The notes below the pieces were generated by a model, which was not told the DNA's origin, did no database searches, and saw only the letters and a list, made by a program, of their open reading frames with translations. DNA of 64,000 nucleotides from Tupaia tana (lineage: Eukaryota; Chordata; Mammalia; Scandentia; Tupaiidae): the NCBI GenBank assembly GCA_026018925.1, contig JAKSZU010000002.1:54516337-54580336 (forward strand). The letters run 5' to 3'. Below, in pieces: positions 10,683 to 21,294 of the stretch; positions within the stretch are counted from its first letter, which is position 1, and every line of letters begins with the position of its first letter. Made by a program: the position numbers and the translations under genes.

Positions 10683-11171
10683 TTTAATTGTATCTAGTAC
10701 TTCTTGTATATTATTCTCAAAGTTTTGGGCCATTTTCTCAGTCTTTATGGTGGACCTTCCTAGGCCAGCCATTTTCTTTTCTACATTAGAGATTCCATTT
10801 TCTGAATGATCTAGTCTGCTTTAAATACTTTCAAGGGAGATTTTGACTTCTTGTATTATAGCCTTCATCTCTAACAGGTCCATCTGATTCTTTTGTAAAG
10901 TGTGAAATTCCTCTTTTAGATCTTGCATGTATTACCTCACCTCCTAGAACTCTTCAGCTCCTTTCTTCTTCCCCTTCAGCAGTTCCTTGTCTCTCTTCTC
11001 TTCAATCTCTGTTAGCTTTGCCATTATGAATGATCTGAGTTGTTTATCAGACATTTCCATGAATTCCCTTGAACTGTGTGTGGATGAAGAGGAGCTATCC
11101 GTTTCAATTGGAGGAGAGGCATTTTCCTGCTTCCCCATATTTCTTGTGGTCCTGCAGCGATTTCTAGTCAT
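10683..11171 (-). pseudogene. truncated L1 ORF1 (N-terminal part) with premature stop
   Basis: The start codon complement CAT lies at 11,169-11,171, in the same context as the half-L1 copy at 48,414-48,416. The predicted N-terminus begins MTRNRCRTTRNMGKQENA, then a serine-rich patch, MSDKQLRSFIMAKLTEIEEK and a lysine-rich helix. The frame ends at a TAG (10,941-10,943) where the half-L1 has a Gln codon (CAG). Further down, homology resumes at the region encoding KTEKMAQ(N/K)FEN.IQEVLDTI and then stops abruptly at the GC-rich margin. The RRM and C-terminal RNA-binding domains of L1 ORF1p are gone. The product, if made, would be about 75 residues without the RNA-binding part. Confidence 0.8.
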
Positions 11172-11385
11172 CTGGTGGATGGTCGGTTTCTTCCCAAACT
11201 TTTGAAGTTTAATATGAGGGTTGAGAAGTGTGCAGAAAAGGAAGCAGCGAGAGGGAAACAATACCAACAACAACAGAAAAAAACAGACAAGAAACAGAGA
11301 AATGGAAGAGAAAAGCTTTGGAATAAGTCTAAAAGAGAAAAATTGATATTAAAAAAATTTCAATAAAGATCAAAAATTAGAAAAC

Positions 11386-11411
11386 CGCGCGGCGCGCTAG
11401 CGCGCCGCGCG
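11386..11411. repeat. perfect 26-bp CpG palindrome
   Basis: Each arm is CGCGCGGCGCGCT read inward, and the centre is CT/AG. Pairing is perfect over 13 bp per arm (checked base by base). It sits between the monomer array and the ORF1 leader. A decayed copy lies at the equivalent place in the half-L1 (48,795-48,820), with changes mainly of the CpG to TpG/CpA type. It could form a strong hairpin in RNA or serve as a dyad protein site. Confidence 0.9.
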
Positions 11412-11585
11412 AAATGTCTACATCTCAGGAGCCATGGAGCAGGCTGTCTCTTGAAGAAGGGCTGTTCTGGGAGGAGGAGAGGGGATTATTAACAAAACAA
11501 AGGCCTAGGAGGGAGGGGCCAAAGGGCCCTGTAAGAAGCCTCACCTTAAAAAATTCTAAAAAGCAAAAATTAAAAAAAAAAAGAC

Positions 11586-11620
<35 letters not shown>

Positions 11621-12567
11621 GAGGTAAAGAGAGAGACCAAGATTGATTCAGAGACAGGAGATATGAAAGGGGTTTTCCTACCATGTGGGATTTTGTATGC
11701 TGGAGGCCCAGTTAGGAGTGGGACATCTTTCTTTCTCCCAGCATGTCTACATCTCAGGAGCCATGGAGCAGGCTGTCTCTTGAAGAAGGGCTGTTCTGGG
11801 AGGAGGAGAGGGGATTATTAACAAAACAAAGGCCTAGGAGGGAGGGGCCAAAGGGCCCTGTAAGAAGCCTCACCTTAAAAAATTCTAAAAAGCAAAAATT
11901 AAAAAAAAAAAGACAGACAGACAGAGAGAGAGAGAGAGAGAGAGTGAGAGGTAAAGAGAGAGACCAAGATTGATTCAGAGACAGGAGATATGAAAGGGGT
12001 TTTCCTACCATGTGGGATTTTGTATGCTGGAGGCCCAGTTAGGAGTGGGACATCTTTCTTTCTCCCAGCATGTCTACATCTCAGGAGCCATGGAGCAGGC
12101 TGTCTCTTGAAGAAGGGCTGTTCATGTGGGATTTTGTATGCTGGAGGCCCAGTTAGGAGTGGGACATCTTTCTTTCTCCCAGCATGTCTACATCTCAGGA
12201 GCCATGGAGCAGGCTGTCTCTTGAAGAAGGGCATGTGGGATTTTGTATGCTGGAGGCCCAGTTAGGAGTGGGACATCTTTCTTTCTCCCAGCATGTCTAC
12301 ATCTCAGGAGCCATGGAGCAGGCTGTCTCTTGAAGAAGGGCTGTTCATGTGGGATTTTGTATGCTGGAGGCCCAGTTAGGAGTGGGACATCTTTCTTTCT
12401 CCCAGCATGTCTACATCTCAGGAGCCATGGAGCAGGCTGTCTCTTGAAGAAGGGCTGTTCATGTGGGATTTTGTATGCTGGAGGCCCAGTTAGGAGTGGG
12501 ACATCTTTCTTTCTCCCAGCATGTCTACATCTCAGGAGCCATGGAGCAGGCTGTCTCTTGAAGAAGG
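11412..12567 (-). promoter_or_regulatory. tandem L1-type 5' UTR monomers
   Basis: Copies begin (plus coordinates) at 11,682, 12,009, 12,123, 12,232, 12,346 and 12,460, each with CATGTGGGATTTTGTATGCT. The one from 11,682 is long (327 bp). The next are 114, 109, 114 and 114 bp, and the last is cut at 108 bp by the insertion end. A further partial long copy runs 11,412-11,681. Short monomers lack a 213-bp block (GGAGGAGAGG...GGTTTTCCTA, with a (GA)n tract). L1 elements of mice and several other mammals use tandem 5' UTR monomers as promoters, so promoter activity is an inference by family. Similarity to 48,824-49,260 shows the L1 origin. Confidence 0.82.
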
Positions 12568-12582
12568 TACATGTGCATTTTT
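12568..12582. repeat. target-site duplication, right copy
   Basis: Exact second copy of TACATGTGCATTTTT. It joins directly to the last base of the monomer array (...GAAGAAGG) and is followed by AAAGGATATG. It defines the 5' end of the composite insertion. Confidence 0.92.
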
Positions 12583-12629
12583 AAAGGATATGATGATTAT
12601 AAAGAACTTAGTAGAATACCTGGTACTAC

Positions 12630-12855
12630 TTATTTATTTTTTGAGAGATTTTTGCTATAGGGCATGTGTGCTCACCAGAGGGACAGAGAGATAGATAGTG
12701 AAAAATCACACATCCCCAGGGGGGATGGCCACACCGCAATCCCTTGTCCTCCATTCTCTTCCTGATTTGGGGTACGCATGTACATGCACCTGCCTGGTCT
12801 GGGACTTGAACTGTGTGAGTCCAGCGCCCCAACCATCATGCCATCTGTTGGCACC
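12630..12855 (-). mobile_element. tRNA-derived SINE, antisense
   Basis: TTTTTTGAGAGATTTTTGCT opens the reverse complement of the main SINE. It ends in the head with ACCATCATGCCATCTGTTGG. Flanks share imperfect (C/T)CTGGTACT(A/T)CTTA, a degraded target duplication. The internal GTGAGTTTTAAGCC segment is reduced, as in the copy at 6,041. Confidence 0.8.
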
Positions 12856-13457
12856 TATCTGGTACTTCTTACTTTAGCTCTCATCTCATCTGTCTAAAGG
12901 GTCTTTATCTAATACCATACTTATTTTCTTCTTCCCAGCCTCAAATCCTAGCCCTTACCTTTGCCTTAGTCCTCACCTCCCTCAACCACATTGTCATGTT
13001 TTCTTTCTCCTTGTGCCATTCTCTGAGCTGAATTTATTTAAGTATATATCTATTAATAGCTATCATCTATCCATTTTTTTCTCATAGATTTATTTATTCA
13101 TTTATTATTTGCCTAAAGATGATCTCTCCCATTGGAAAAGATTTTTTGAGCAAGGTTAGCAATGTACAAAAATCTGTGCTCAAGGTGGGCATCAGCAGTC
13201 CTCAAGGTGCTGGCAATGGAGAAGAGGAATACGAGTCAAGGGAAAGAGTCTTCAGTGAATGTGGAACGTCATCTGGATATTGGTGGATGGCAAAAACGTA
13301 AGTAGAAAGAGGTTACCTTAGCCAGACAGAGAGGAAACATGATGCTGTGAAAAGAATTTCATTTGGAGGTTCAAATTTCCACTTCACTTCAAAAACAAGA
13401 TCAGTTATTTAATTTGTTTGAACTTTACTTTCTTGGGCATTGTATGTGTAAAATCCA
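12856..13457. other. no gene seen; weak MIR-like stretch at 13,345-13,450
   Basis: Unique-looking DNA. At 13,345-13,450 GGAGGTTCAAATTTCCACTT ... AGTTATTTAATTTGTTTGAA has the spacing of a plus-strand MIR but weak identity. Confidence 0.4.
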
Positions 13458-13459
13458 TA

Positions 13460-13801
13460 CAGTAGTTACCCATTAACCGTGTGTGTGTATGTGTGTGTGT
13501 GGGGGGATTGTTCTAAGACCCCTCCCCAGTAGACGCTGAAATGGAAGATAGTGCTGAATCCTGTCTGCACTGCTTTTATCTGAAAACCAAGTGCAGCATA
13601 TGTAAAGTGAGTACACCAGACAAAGGGATGGTTCACAGCCCAGGTGAATGGGATTAGGATGGCATGTCATTTCATCACACTACGCAGGGGAGTGAGACAT
13701 TTAAAACTTCTGGACCTTTTGATTTAATAGTCTTGGACCATGGTTGACTGTGGGTAACTGAAATTGCACTAAGCAAAACAATGAATAATGGGGCATTACT
13801 G
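13460..13801. mobile_element. Tigger/pogo-like MITE
   Basis: A 342-bp element bounded by TA and inverted ends (left CAGTAGTTACCC, right GGGCATTACTG). Inside are GGGGATTGTTCTAAGACCCC near the left and GGTTGACTGTGGGTAACTGA near the right, both typical of non-autonomous Tigger-type (TcMar) elements in mammals. No transposase is encoded. The TA flanks fit the TA target choice of the superfamily. A short GT-rich run lies near the left end. Confidence 0.72.
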
Positions 13802-13803
13802 TA

Positions 13804-14599
13804 TTTCATGGAATTGAGGTAAGAATTATGAAAAACAATAATAACATCCTGAGACAAGGCCAGTCATGTTTTGATCTGCTCATAACAACTGGGCATAAAT
13901 AATAATCCATCCTACCTTCTGAAACAAGAATGATAGGATAATGATTGAAAATGTTGGTGAGAATTTGAAAAAACTGACCTTAAAATACAAGAACAACAAA
14001 CAGTCTGTTTTAGAGGAAAAAGATCATGGGGGATGTAATGGAAATATTATTCTATAAAAATACAAAGTTTGTAGTGAAGTATTTTGACAATTGAATGGAG
14101 GTTCCATGGGTTTACTGGAGTCGGATAAGTAAGGGAAGGTTGAGGAAGGGAAGGGGCTGAACTGGATCTGGGCAAAGCTGGGTCTGTCCAGAGGGGACTT
14201 AGTGTGGACTGAGACTGAATCATAAGCCGTGGAAAGTAGCACTTAGAATAGAAAGTGGAATGTGGGCTGTGCCAGGATTCCAATAGAATTTATGTGTGAG
14301 TACTATTTTTTAAAAAAATGTTCACTTCTACGGAATTTTAATGTCAGTTATGTATGAAGGCTCTAGAATCATCATTGATTCACTCAACTTAGATTTCAGT
14401 TCCTGGCTTCTATTGGCTTCTTGGGGCAGGACTGAGAAAGTTTCAGAAGCATAGTTCTCTGGGTTTTTAAAGGGATCCCAAGAAGACTGATCAGTATGGT
14501 AAATGAATCCCTTACATTTTTGTTCTTTTGATTAGAACAAAGTAGGAACTTGTTAGTGCTTTCTGGTATGAAGAAAGCAGTGTGGAGAGGTTCAAAGAT
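13804..14599. other. no gene seen
   Basis: AT-rich DNA without a repeat I recognise. Antisense frames of 72 and 78 codons at 14,024-14,283 overlap each other in different frames and carry no family signature. Confidence 0.4.
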
Positions 14600-14604
14600 C
14601 ATAA

Positions 14605-14790
14605 GCTGTACACTTAGATAGGACTGTGTTCGAATCTCCAGTTTTTTAGTGGTGTAAATTTTGGAACATAATTCAAGCTTCCATGAATTCTTTATTTTCT
14701 CCTGTAAAATAAGGGCAATAATAATAACCTTTCTAGGTATTCATGAGCATTAAGGAAGAAAACATGAGTATGCACTCTATTATACTGGAG
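14605..14790 (+). mobile_element. MIR
   Basis: GGACTGTGTTCGAATCTCC (B-box-like), then a region of the type TTCTCCTGTAAAATAAGGGC, AATAATAATAACC and TATTCATGAGCATTAAGGA follow MIR order on the plus strand. Confidence 0.7.
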
Positions 14791-14869
14791 ATTTGAATAA
14801 AGGTTCATTTTTCCCACTCAGTATTTACAAGTTGCCCTTACAATTTTGAAAAATGATTTATCTTATTCT

Positions 14870-15005
14870 TTCAATAGTCAGTAAAATATGTTTTGAGCAT
14901 CTGCTATGTGTAGTCCCTTTGGCAAGTATTGTGAGGATTATGTGGAGAAGGTAGGACGTAGCCTTGGCCTTTATAGAACTTATAGACTAGTGTATTTTAT
15001 GATCC
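14870..15005 (-). mobile_element. L2-like 3' end, antisense
   Basis: TGTTTTGAGCATCTGCTATG, CTTTGGCAAGTATTGTGAGG and CTTTATAGAACTTATAGACT correspond to the reverse complement of the L2 3' end (the GAGCACCTACTATGTGCCAG type block). Confidence 0.55.
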
Positions 15006-18000
15006 AGATTTTTGATGATTAAAACCATTGGGCAATGGTGTAAGTGTAACTCATCAAGCCCATATTTTATCAGGGCACTTCTACTCAATGCTAATTTCCA
15101 CCACCCTCTGACCTCTAATGAAAGAGTTTTCATTTAGTGGGTAACATGTTTATTTCAGAGCATTGAGGAGTTAGCTCTCCATCTGTCACCTCTTCTTGTG
15201 CTATTACTGCTTTAATCTTTACATCGAGCTATTTACAACGAAGTGAAAATACGAATAGCGATATTTTCAATCAGAGAAATAATGTCAGCTTTTATGTAGT
15301 CTCATTCCTTCGGAGTAATGTACTTCCCTGTGACACATGAAACATCACTGTCAGAATTGTGAATCAGTATTTCATATTCAAAAGTATGAGAAACCACATC
15401 TATCTGCCTTTGAAGCTAAGTGAAGAAAATAAAAGGCTTTCGAAATTTTTTAACATAAACCTTACTGTACAGACTTCTTGCAAAAGACAATGTATGCAAC
15501 AAGATGAACTTAGTATCTTTAAATATCCCAAATTGAAATCGTAAGATAAATATATATTCCCAGGCAAAGTGATCTTTAATCATTGCAGTAGTACATTACA
15601 AGAAGATCTCAGATTTCTCAGAATACACACCCTGATGTGAATCACGTCAGGGCTTTGTACGAAACACTTATTCAGCATAAAGAAGCTGGAGGAAACTGCA
15701 TTGCCCTTCCCCCTTCATTTTCACTTTTCATGCTCCCTTCCTCCCTTGGGAAGATGCATGCTTGTTTCATTTGCGCTCAGCACCAGTGTTACCATAGAAA
15801 CTCGCCTCTTTTTCTTCCCCCTCCCCAGTTACCAAATACAGCTTCTGGACTCAGTGCCAAGACCTCCTCTGTACAGCCTCAATATTCTTTCAGTGTTTAG
15901 ACAAATCTGTTGGAAAATGTTGTTTGCATTTTTTTCCCCCCGGCAGTGTTATAACTGCATCTTTTGTGTAATCCATTTCCCATGGATCTGCTCATATTCT
16001 AAAAAAATTTCCTTGTCTCCTTTTTGTACCAGAGTTCTAAAAAATATATTATTTGGTCTGACTTTTAATAGGGCATAAAATGTAACTCAGGATCACAGTG
16101 ATTCCGTTCTTGGTAGCCAGTTTCATCAAGTACTGAATTTCCTACTTTGTGTACCTAATTTCTGTACTTTTGCAGATGCTTTCTGTTTTGCAAAGATTAT
16201 AGCAGTAATATCTAATTTTTAAAAATTCTACCAGTTTTTAAAGTTATCTCTCATATGTTAGAAGCCCATTGAGATTCATCTGTGAACCTTAAATTATTCT
16301 AGACATCATCATTCAGGTGTTTAAATAATATTTTGCCATCCCCCACTATTGAATGTACAGTTATATGTCATAGGTAGTGCATTTTATACAGACTTGTAGA
16401 GTATTGTTTATGACTTAGTCATTCTAATACTCATATATGCTGGCACAAAAAGTTATGCTGGTGAAATGACTTTGTATCTTTTCACCCCCTTTATAGTTAC
16501 TTTTGCTTATAAATGTCTCAAACATTAAAAAGGCTCAGAAAAATATCTATTTAACATTTTTATCATAAATAAATCATACAAACCAGCGTGGGTGTCCCAT
16601 TATGCTGACATTGCCCTTGTTTTCATACTAAATATTTATACTTAAAAATCTAAATAATTATTTGAAAAAAATACCTCTGATAAACAGAAGAGGGAGCAAT
16701 ATTTCCTTATTTGACGCAGAATGGCGTGTTGTTGTTTTTTAAATTCCTATTTTAACTTTTTTTTCCTAAATGTAAACCTCCTCTTCCATGATCTGTGCTG
16801 TTGATTTTCTTTTTTTTTTCTTTCTATTTATGGGAGGAGGAGTGTCTAGAGGTGGCAGGATAGGACCACCCATTTTGATCAAGGCAACAAAGGTTAAATT
16901 CTTTCTGGTTAGCTACTTTCTCTTAGGATATATAGTTAAATATTAGAAATCTTTGTCTTCTACTGTATATTTTTACTTGCAACAATACTTATTAAAAAAA
17001 ATCTGCTGTGCCACTTTACAAAAGAGCTCTGGCTTTGTGTAGTCAAATGCAGTGAATGTGTGCATTCTCCAGGGCTTGCCCTGTGAGAGACTGTCTCCCT
17101 GTTGTTCTCACTCTGAGCTGTGTAGGAGCGGAGCACATCTGAATAACAGAGTCTTTTCTGCCTGGTGCAATCCTGGATTGTTACAGTCTAGAGGCCAGCC
17201 ATGCTGTCACCGGCACAAATTGATTTAACCATCAATTGCTGTGGTCATTAAAGCTGCTAAAAGTCCCCGCCAAACTGATGAATTGCAACTGAATGTGAAA
17301 TGAGTCTCTAAGTCCCTTTCCCACCATCTCATATCAAAGGCTATTGTATCCCTGCAAAGTAAAGGGTCGGAGGTTCAGGCTGGAGTTCAACAATGGGCTC
17401 TGTCAGGGGATAGAGCTCCATTCACTCTGGCACTCCCAATTACAGTCAGCCTTCCATACCTTATTGTATAAAATTTGCATCCAACTAATACATTGAATTA
17501 TTGGCATACTTGAGTGTCAAAGGAGTCATTGAATAGTTTGTCCTTAAAATACATGGAATTCTAAGCATCTGGTGGCTACTGGGTCATGACAATGAAGTGA
17601 TTCCCTGGTTTTTCATTACTTGCAAAAGGACTAATTTTCTCGGAGCTCAGATTTAATACTTTTGAACATTATGCACAACTTCTTCCACATTCACAGTCAT
17701 GAATCCATTTCTAAATCATTGAAGGCAATGGTAGGGGAAGAATGCTACTGTCCCCACCTAACAATAATACAATTAAAATTTTTAAATGATTCAATCTCTT
17801 TGAGGCCAAAATAACTATGAAAAATTGTAACTATAAGTTATGTTTTTTACCTGAAGAACAATGGAGAGCAAAAAAATATGATTCAAAATCCAAATCACAT
17901 TTAGACACAGATTTCAATATCCAGAAAATTTTGTTAATTCTTTAAAAATATAATAGGTTAGAGTCTAGGTTTTATGGGTAAGCCAACCAAAGGCCTATGA

Positions 18001-19706
18001 ATTCATTGGATAATGAACATGCATATATTGCTTGTAATGATTACTTTAGTTAGCCAATAACTATGTGGAGATGAAAGATTACTGAAATTAAATTCTCCAA
18101 GCTCTGATACTAATTAGCAGGGAATTTCAGAAGATTTAGAATTTTGTAGTAACATTAATATGCTCTTGTAGGTCAGAAATTTTATTCTGTCCTATCACAT
18201 ACTTATCTGAGTGATACTTTCATATTCAATCTTGATTTTGCTATGTCACATAATTCTATTTATATATGCATTTGCATGTGAAATTTGCGGAGGTTTTAAA
18301 TATTTTAAACCATTTAAATATTTATGATAATACTCAAGGACTATATAAAGAATTCTTATTTTTATTTCTAGAGTTTTATATTATCTTTTCTTTTACTCTT
18401 TTCAAACTTCACAATTGTATTACTTTAGCCACTAATGTTTTCCAAGATGTGTAGAAGATGCTCTGTAGAAGAAATGTGACTTTCAAGATCAAAGGATGAG
18501 AACTCCATGTCTATTCTGGCATCCCCAGACTCTTTGCTTGTTTCCTTTCCCTACATCATCTTGCCAGGTGGTGCTATCAACAGGGCTGAGAAGCAAAACA
18601 AACCTGACTTAATATTGTAATGGAGTTACATGCACATGAAGTGGAGAAGAAATCAAGCAAAACCAGTAACCATCAGAGAGTCATAGACAAGAGAAAGGAA
18701 GGGAGATTTGCTTAAGATTCACTGCATACATCAGGGGTTCAGGCGGTTGAGATGTATTGATAACGAGTTGGCAGACAGATCCAGGTTTGTGTTGCCCTAG
18801 ACTCTATTTACAATGGACTTTGAGACTCTAGTAACTGTGTGTGTAGACATCCATCAGTAAGAACTGTTACATTTTGCCAAAGTTCCAAATGACCCTTGAA
18901 GAAAGTCACTGGATTCTTGTCTTTAAAATAAATCTATTGTTCAGCAAAAGGGGGGAGGGAGGGAGATGAGGAGAGAAACAGAATCTTGCTTGGGAAAATA
19001 GAAAAAGAAAAAAAAAATTGACCCTAAACTGTTTAAACATTATAAAGCAAATGGAACAACTATGTTTCATGACCCAAATAATGATAGTACATTTCAGATG
19101 AAATTTAATATGGTAATCAGTTCTTTTCATAATCTTGAGTCACAGAAGAGCACTAGAAATAATACGTTCATTTGTGAGATGAAATGTAAGTAATACAGTT
19201 TCATGTATTCTCTCAGAGATGATTTACCTCTGGTTATCTACTCTGGGTCAACAGTTTAAAATTGTTTTTAACATCAATGTGGTAGTGATATTTCTACATT
19301 TATCATAATTGTTCATTTATAACCTCATTTACTTAAAAATTCTTAAGCGGGATTGACTTGAGAATAGTCCTACTTTAGTGTTATATAAATAACTTGAGGT
19401 TTCTAGTACCTAAAAAAGTATACATTGGAAGATAGGTTCTTATTGAAAATATACTTACCAGGATACCATGGTACAGAGTTTTGTAAAGCCTATAATCAGC
19501 TTTAAAATTTTTTTCTTTAATACTTGCATATATATATTTAAACAGTTTAAGAGGACTTCAATAAAAATTTCATCATTTTCTAATGCATTCGGGAGAACCA
19601 CAAGCTTTCCTATTTTGTTTGTAAATATTAGAATGCAGCGCATGAATGAATATGTGTAAGGTAAATGAATACAGTCTCAGAATACTGCTGTAAAAGAGGA
19701 CAAAGA
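15006..19706. other. 4.7-kb repeat-poor stretch, candidate conserved non-coding region
   Basis: No SINE, L1, MIR or DNA transposon is recognisable, although the window average is about one SINE per 2-3 kb. The portion at 17,030-17,460 has balanced composition and low-complexity-free sequence with TTGATTTAACCATCAATTGC and CATTAAAGCTGC, AT-core motifs of the kind homeodomain proteins bind. No convincing coding frame is present. The longest, 125 codons at 15,701-16,078, overlaps another frame and looks like chance. Conservation cannot be judged from one sequence. Confidence 0.4.
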
Positions 19707-19962
19707 AAGGCCAACAGATGACATGGTGGTTAAGGTGCTGGACTCCCACATGGCCGACCACAATTCAAGTCCTGGAACCTGTGGCTTAAAAAATCACACT
19801 GGGCACGTTTGTGTGCATAACCAAAGTCCTGAAAGGAGATTGTAGGAGAAGGGACTGTGGTATGGCCATCCTCCCTGGGGGGTGATTTCTCACTTTCCCT
19901 CTCTCTCTGTTTCTGGCAAGTTCATGCACACTATAGCAAAAATATAAAGGAAAAAAAAAATA
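19707..19962 (+). mobile_element. tRNA-derived SINE, second subfamily
   Basis: Head GGCCAACAGATGACATGGTG GTTAAGGTGCTGG with CCCACATGGCCGACC, a B-box-like AATTCAAGTCC, the GGAGAAGGGACTG body motif, the TCTCTCTCTG block and CACTATAGCAAAAA followed by an A-rich tail. The GGTGGTTAAGG head separates this subfamily from the AATGGCTATGTCGC subfamily. Confidence 0.82.
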
Positions 19963-20478
19963 GGAGGAAAAAATGTATGCCCATTTTACAGCCAGGTAAA
20001 TTAAGAGTTTGAATTTTGGTTAATTTTGACTAGGAAAACTCAGATTAGAATTTTAGTCTTCTGTGTGAAAGGTTCATTCATTTCACTCTGGTGATTCCAT
20101 AATAATTTAAGATTGAAAACATGGCAGAGAAATCTTTAAGCCATTTTAGAAAAAATTTTAATTCTTTTCATAGCAATTGTAGACTTTCATGCTCAAACTA
20201 AAGAGCATTGTGTTTCTCGTTGTGTTTGGTCACATTTTCTAACAGAATCAGTATGCAAATGTTATATTATGTATTACTTTTCAAAAATATCATATTGCCT
20301 ATTTCTAAATTTTAATGTCTTGATTTTTAATTCTCTTAAAGATTATTTCTTTGTTTTCTTTTACCTAAAAAATTTAATTTTGAAAGTTTATCAGCTTGTT
20401 TTTATTTTCATTTAATTCAAAATATTTTAAAATTTCTCTAGGGATTTCTTTTGATCCATGTGTTATTTAGAAGTGTGT

Positions 20479-20697
20479 TAGGCCAGCCCCATAGCTTAGT
20501 GGTTAGGGAGTTGGATTCCACATGGCTAAAAATACATACCACGTACATATGTGCACATGCCCCAAGTCTTGAGAGGGTAGAGAAATGGAGGACAAGGGAT
20601 TACAGTGTGACCATGTCCCATTATGGGGTATGTCTCTATGTCTCTCTCTGTCTGAGTCTCTTTCTGGTGAGTGCACATTCCTTCTGGCAATTAAAAA
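20479..20697 (+). mobile_element. SINE inside L1
   Basis: Head GGCCAGCCCCATAGCTTAGT GGTTAGGGAGTTGGATTCC, then a shortened middle (the B box is lost), the GGAGGACAAGGGATTAC body motif, TCTCTCTCTGTC and GTGAGTGCACATTCC. It is a diverged member of the second SINE subfamily. Confidence 0.7.
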
Positions 20698-21294
20698 TTG
20701 AGTGTTGCTTAGTTTCTTTTCAGTCATTGTTCTGTTATACTGATGTTAAGTTTAATTCTGTTATACTCTGAGAGGAGACATTGTAAGATTTCTATTCTTT
20801 GAAACTTGTTAAAGTGTGTTTGATGGTCCAGAATGGGGTCTATCTGCAAATATTCCATGTGAGCTTAAGAAGAATATGTATTTGCTATTGTTGGATACTG
20901 TAGTCTATAGCTACTCAATATATCCAGTTGATTGATGTTGTTGCGTTCAACCGTGTGCTTAATGATTTTCTGCCTACTTGATCTGTCCATTTCTAATAGA
21001 GACGTGTTAAAGTCTCCACCTATAATCAAATAAATGAATTCATCTGTTTATTCTGGTAGTTCTAGCAGTTTTTGCCTCATGTGTTTTTATATTCTGTTGT
21101 TAGGTGTATTCACTTTAATGATTGTTACGTATTCTTGGAAAAAGACCCTCTATTAGTATATAATACCCTTGTTTAGTCTCTCGTAATTTTTCTTGGTAGA
21201 AATCTTCTCTGTTTGAAATCAACATAGTTACTTTTTTTAAAAAATGTTTTGCATTAACATGGTATCTCTTTCTTCATCATTGTGTTTTTTATTT

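Larger units (their letters stand above)
9004..12567 (-). mobile_element. composite L1-derived retrotransposon with GC-rich VNTR
   Basis: One insertion of about 3.56 kb with a perfect 15-bp duplication on both sides and a 3' poly(A) tail (poly(T) at 9,004-9,027). In its own orientation it carries: an L1-type 5' UTR monomer array (12,567-11,412), a 26-bp palindrome (11,411-11,386), an A-rich leader, a truncated ORF1 (11,171 to about 10,683), a GC-rich margin and a 25-bp VNTR (10,682-9,412), and an L1-like 3' terminal segment (9,411-9,028). ORF2 and the ORF1 RNA-binding domains are absent, so the copy cannot encode its own machinery and was presumably mobilised in trans by L1. Monomers and VNTR units are highly similar to one another and CpGs are intact, which argues for a young insertion. 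The layout resembles SVA and LAVA in principle but not in sequence. I do not recognise it as a named family. Confidence 0.85.

Noticed and set aside
9341..10687. Very long open frames (448 codons plus; 415 codons minus; several others) with Arg/Pro/Gly/Ala repeats
   Set aside because: They exist in several frames on both strands at once, because a 25-bp stop-free GC-rich unit is repeated. No start context, non-repeat domain or codon signature supports a protein.
11682..12567. Repeated frames of about 90-113 codons (GGPVRSGTSFFLPACLHL type repeats) in the monomer array
   Set aside because: They are translations of the tandem 5' UTR monomers (114 bp is a multiple of 3) on the strand opposite to the element. 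No evidence of coding.
13119..13301. 60-codon frame with a GT following it (AAAACGTAAGTAG) as a possible exon
   Set aside because: There is a donor-like GTAAGT just after it, but no convincing acceptor or homology. A single donor match is expected by chance.
15701..16078. 125-codon frame as an exon or small gene
   Set aside because: Overlaps another frame of similar length, is rich in Ser/Phe/Leu from pyrimidine tracts and has no domain signature.
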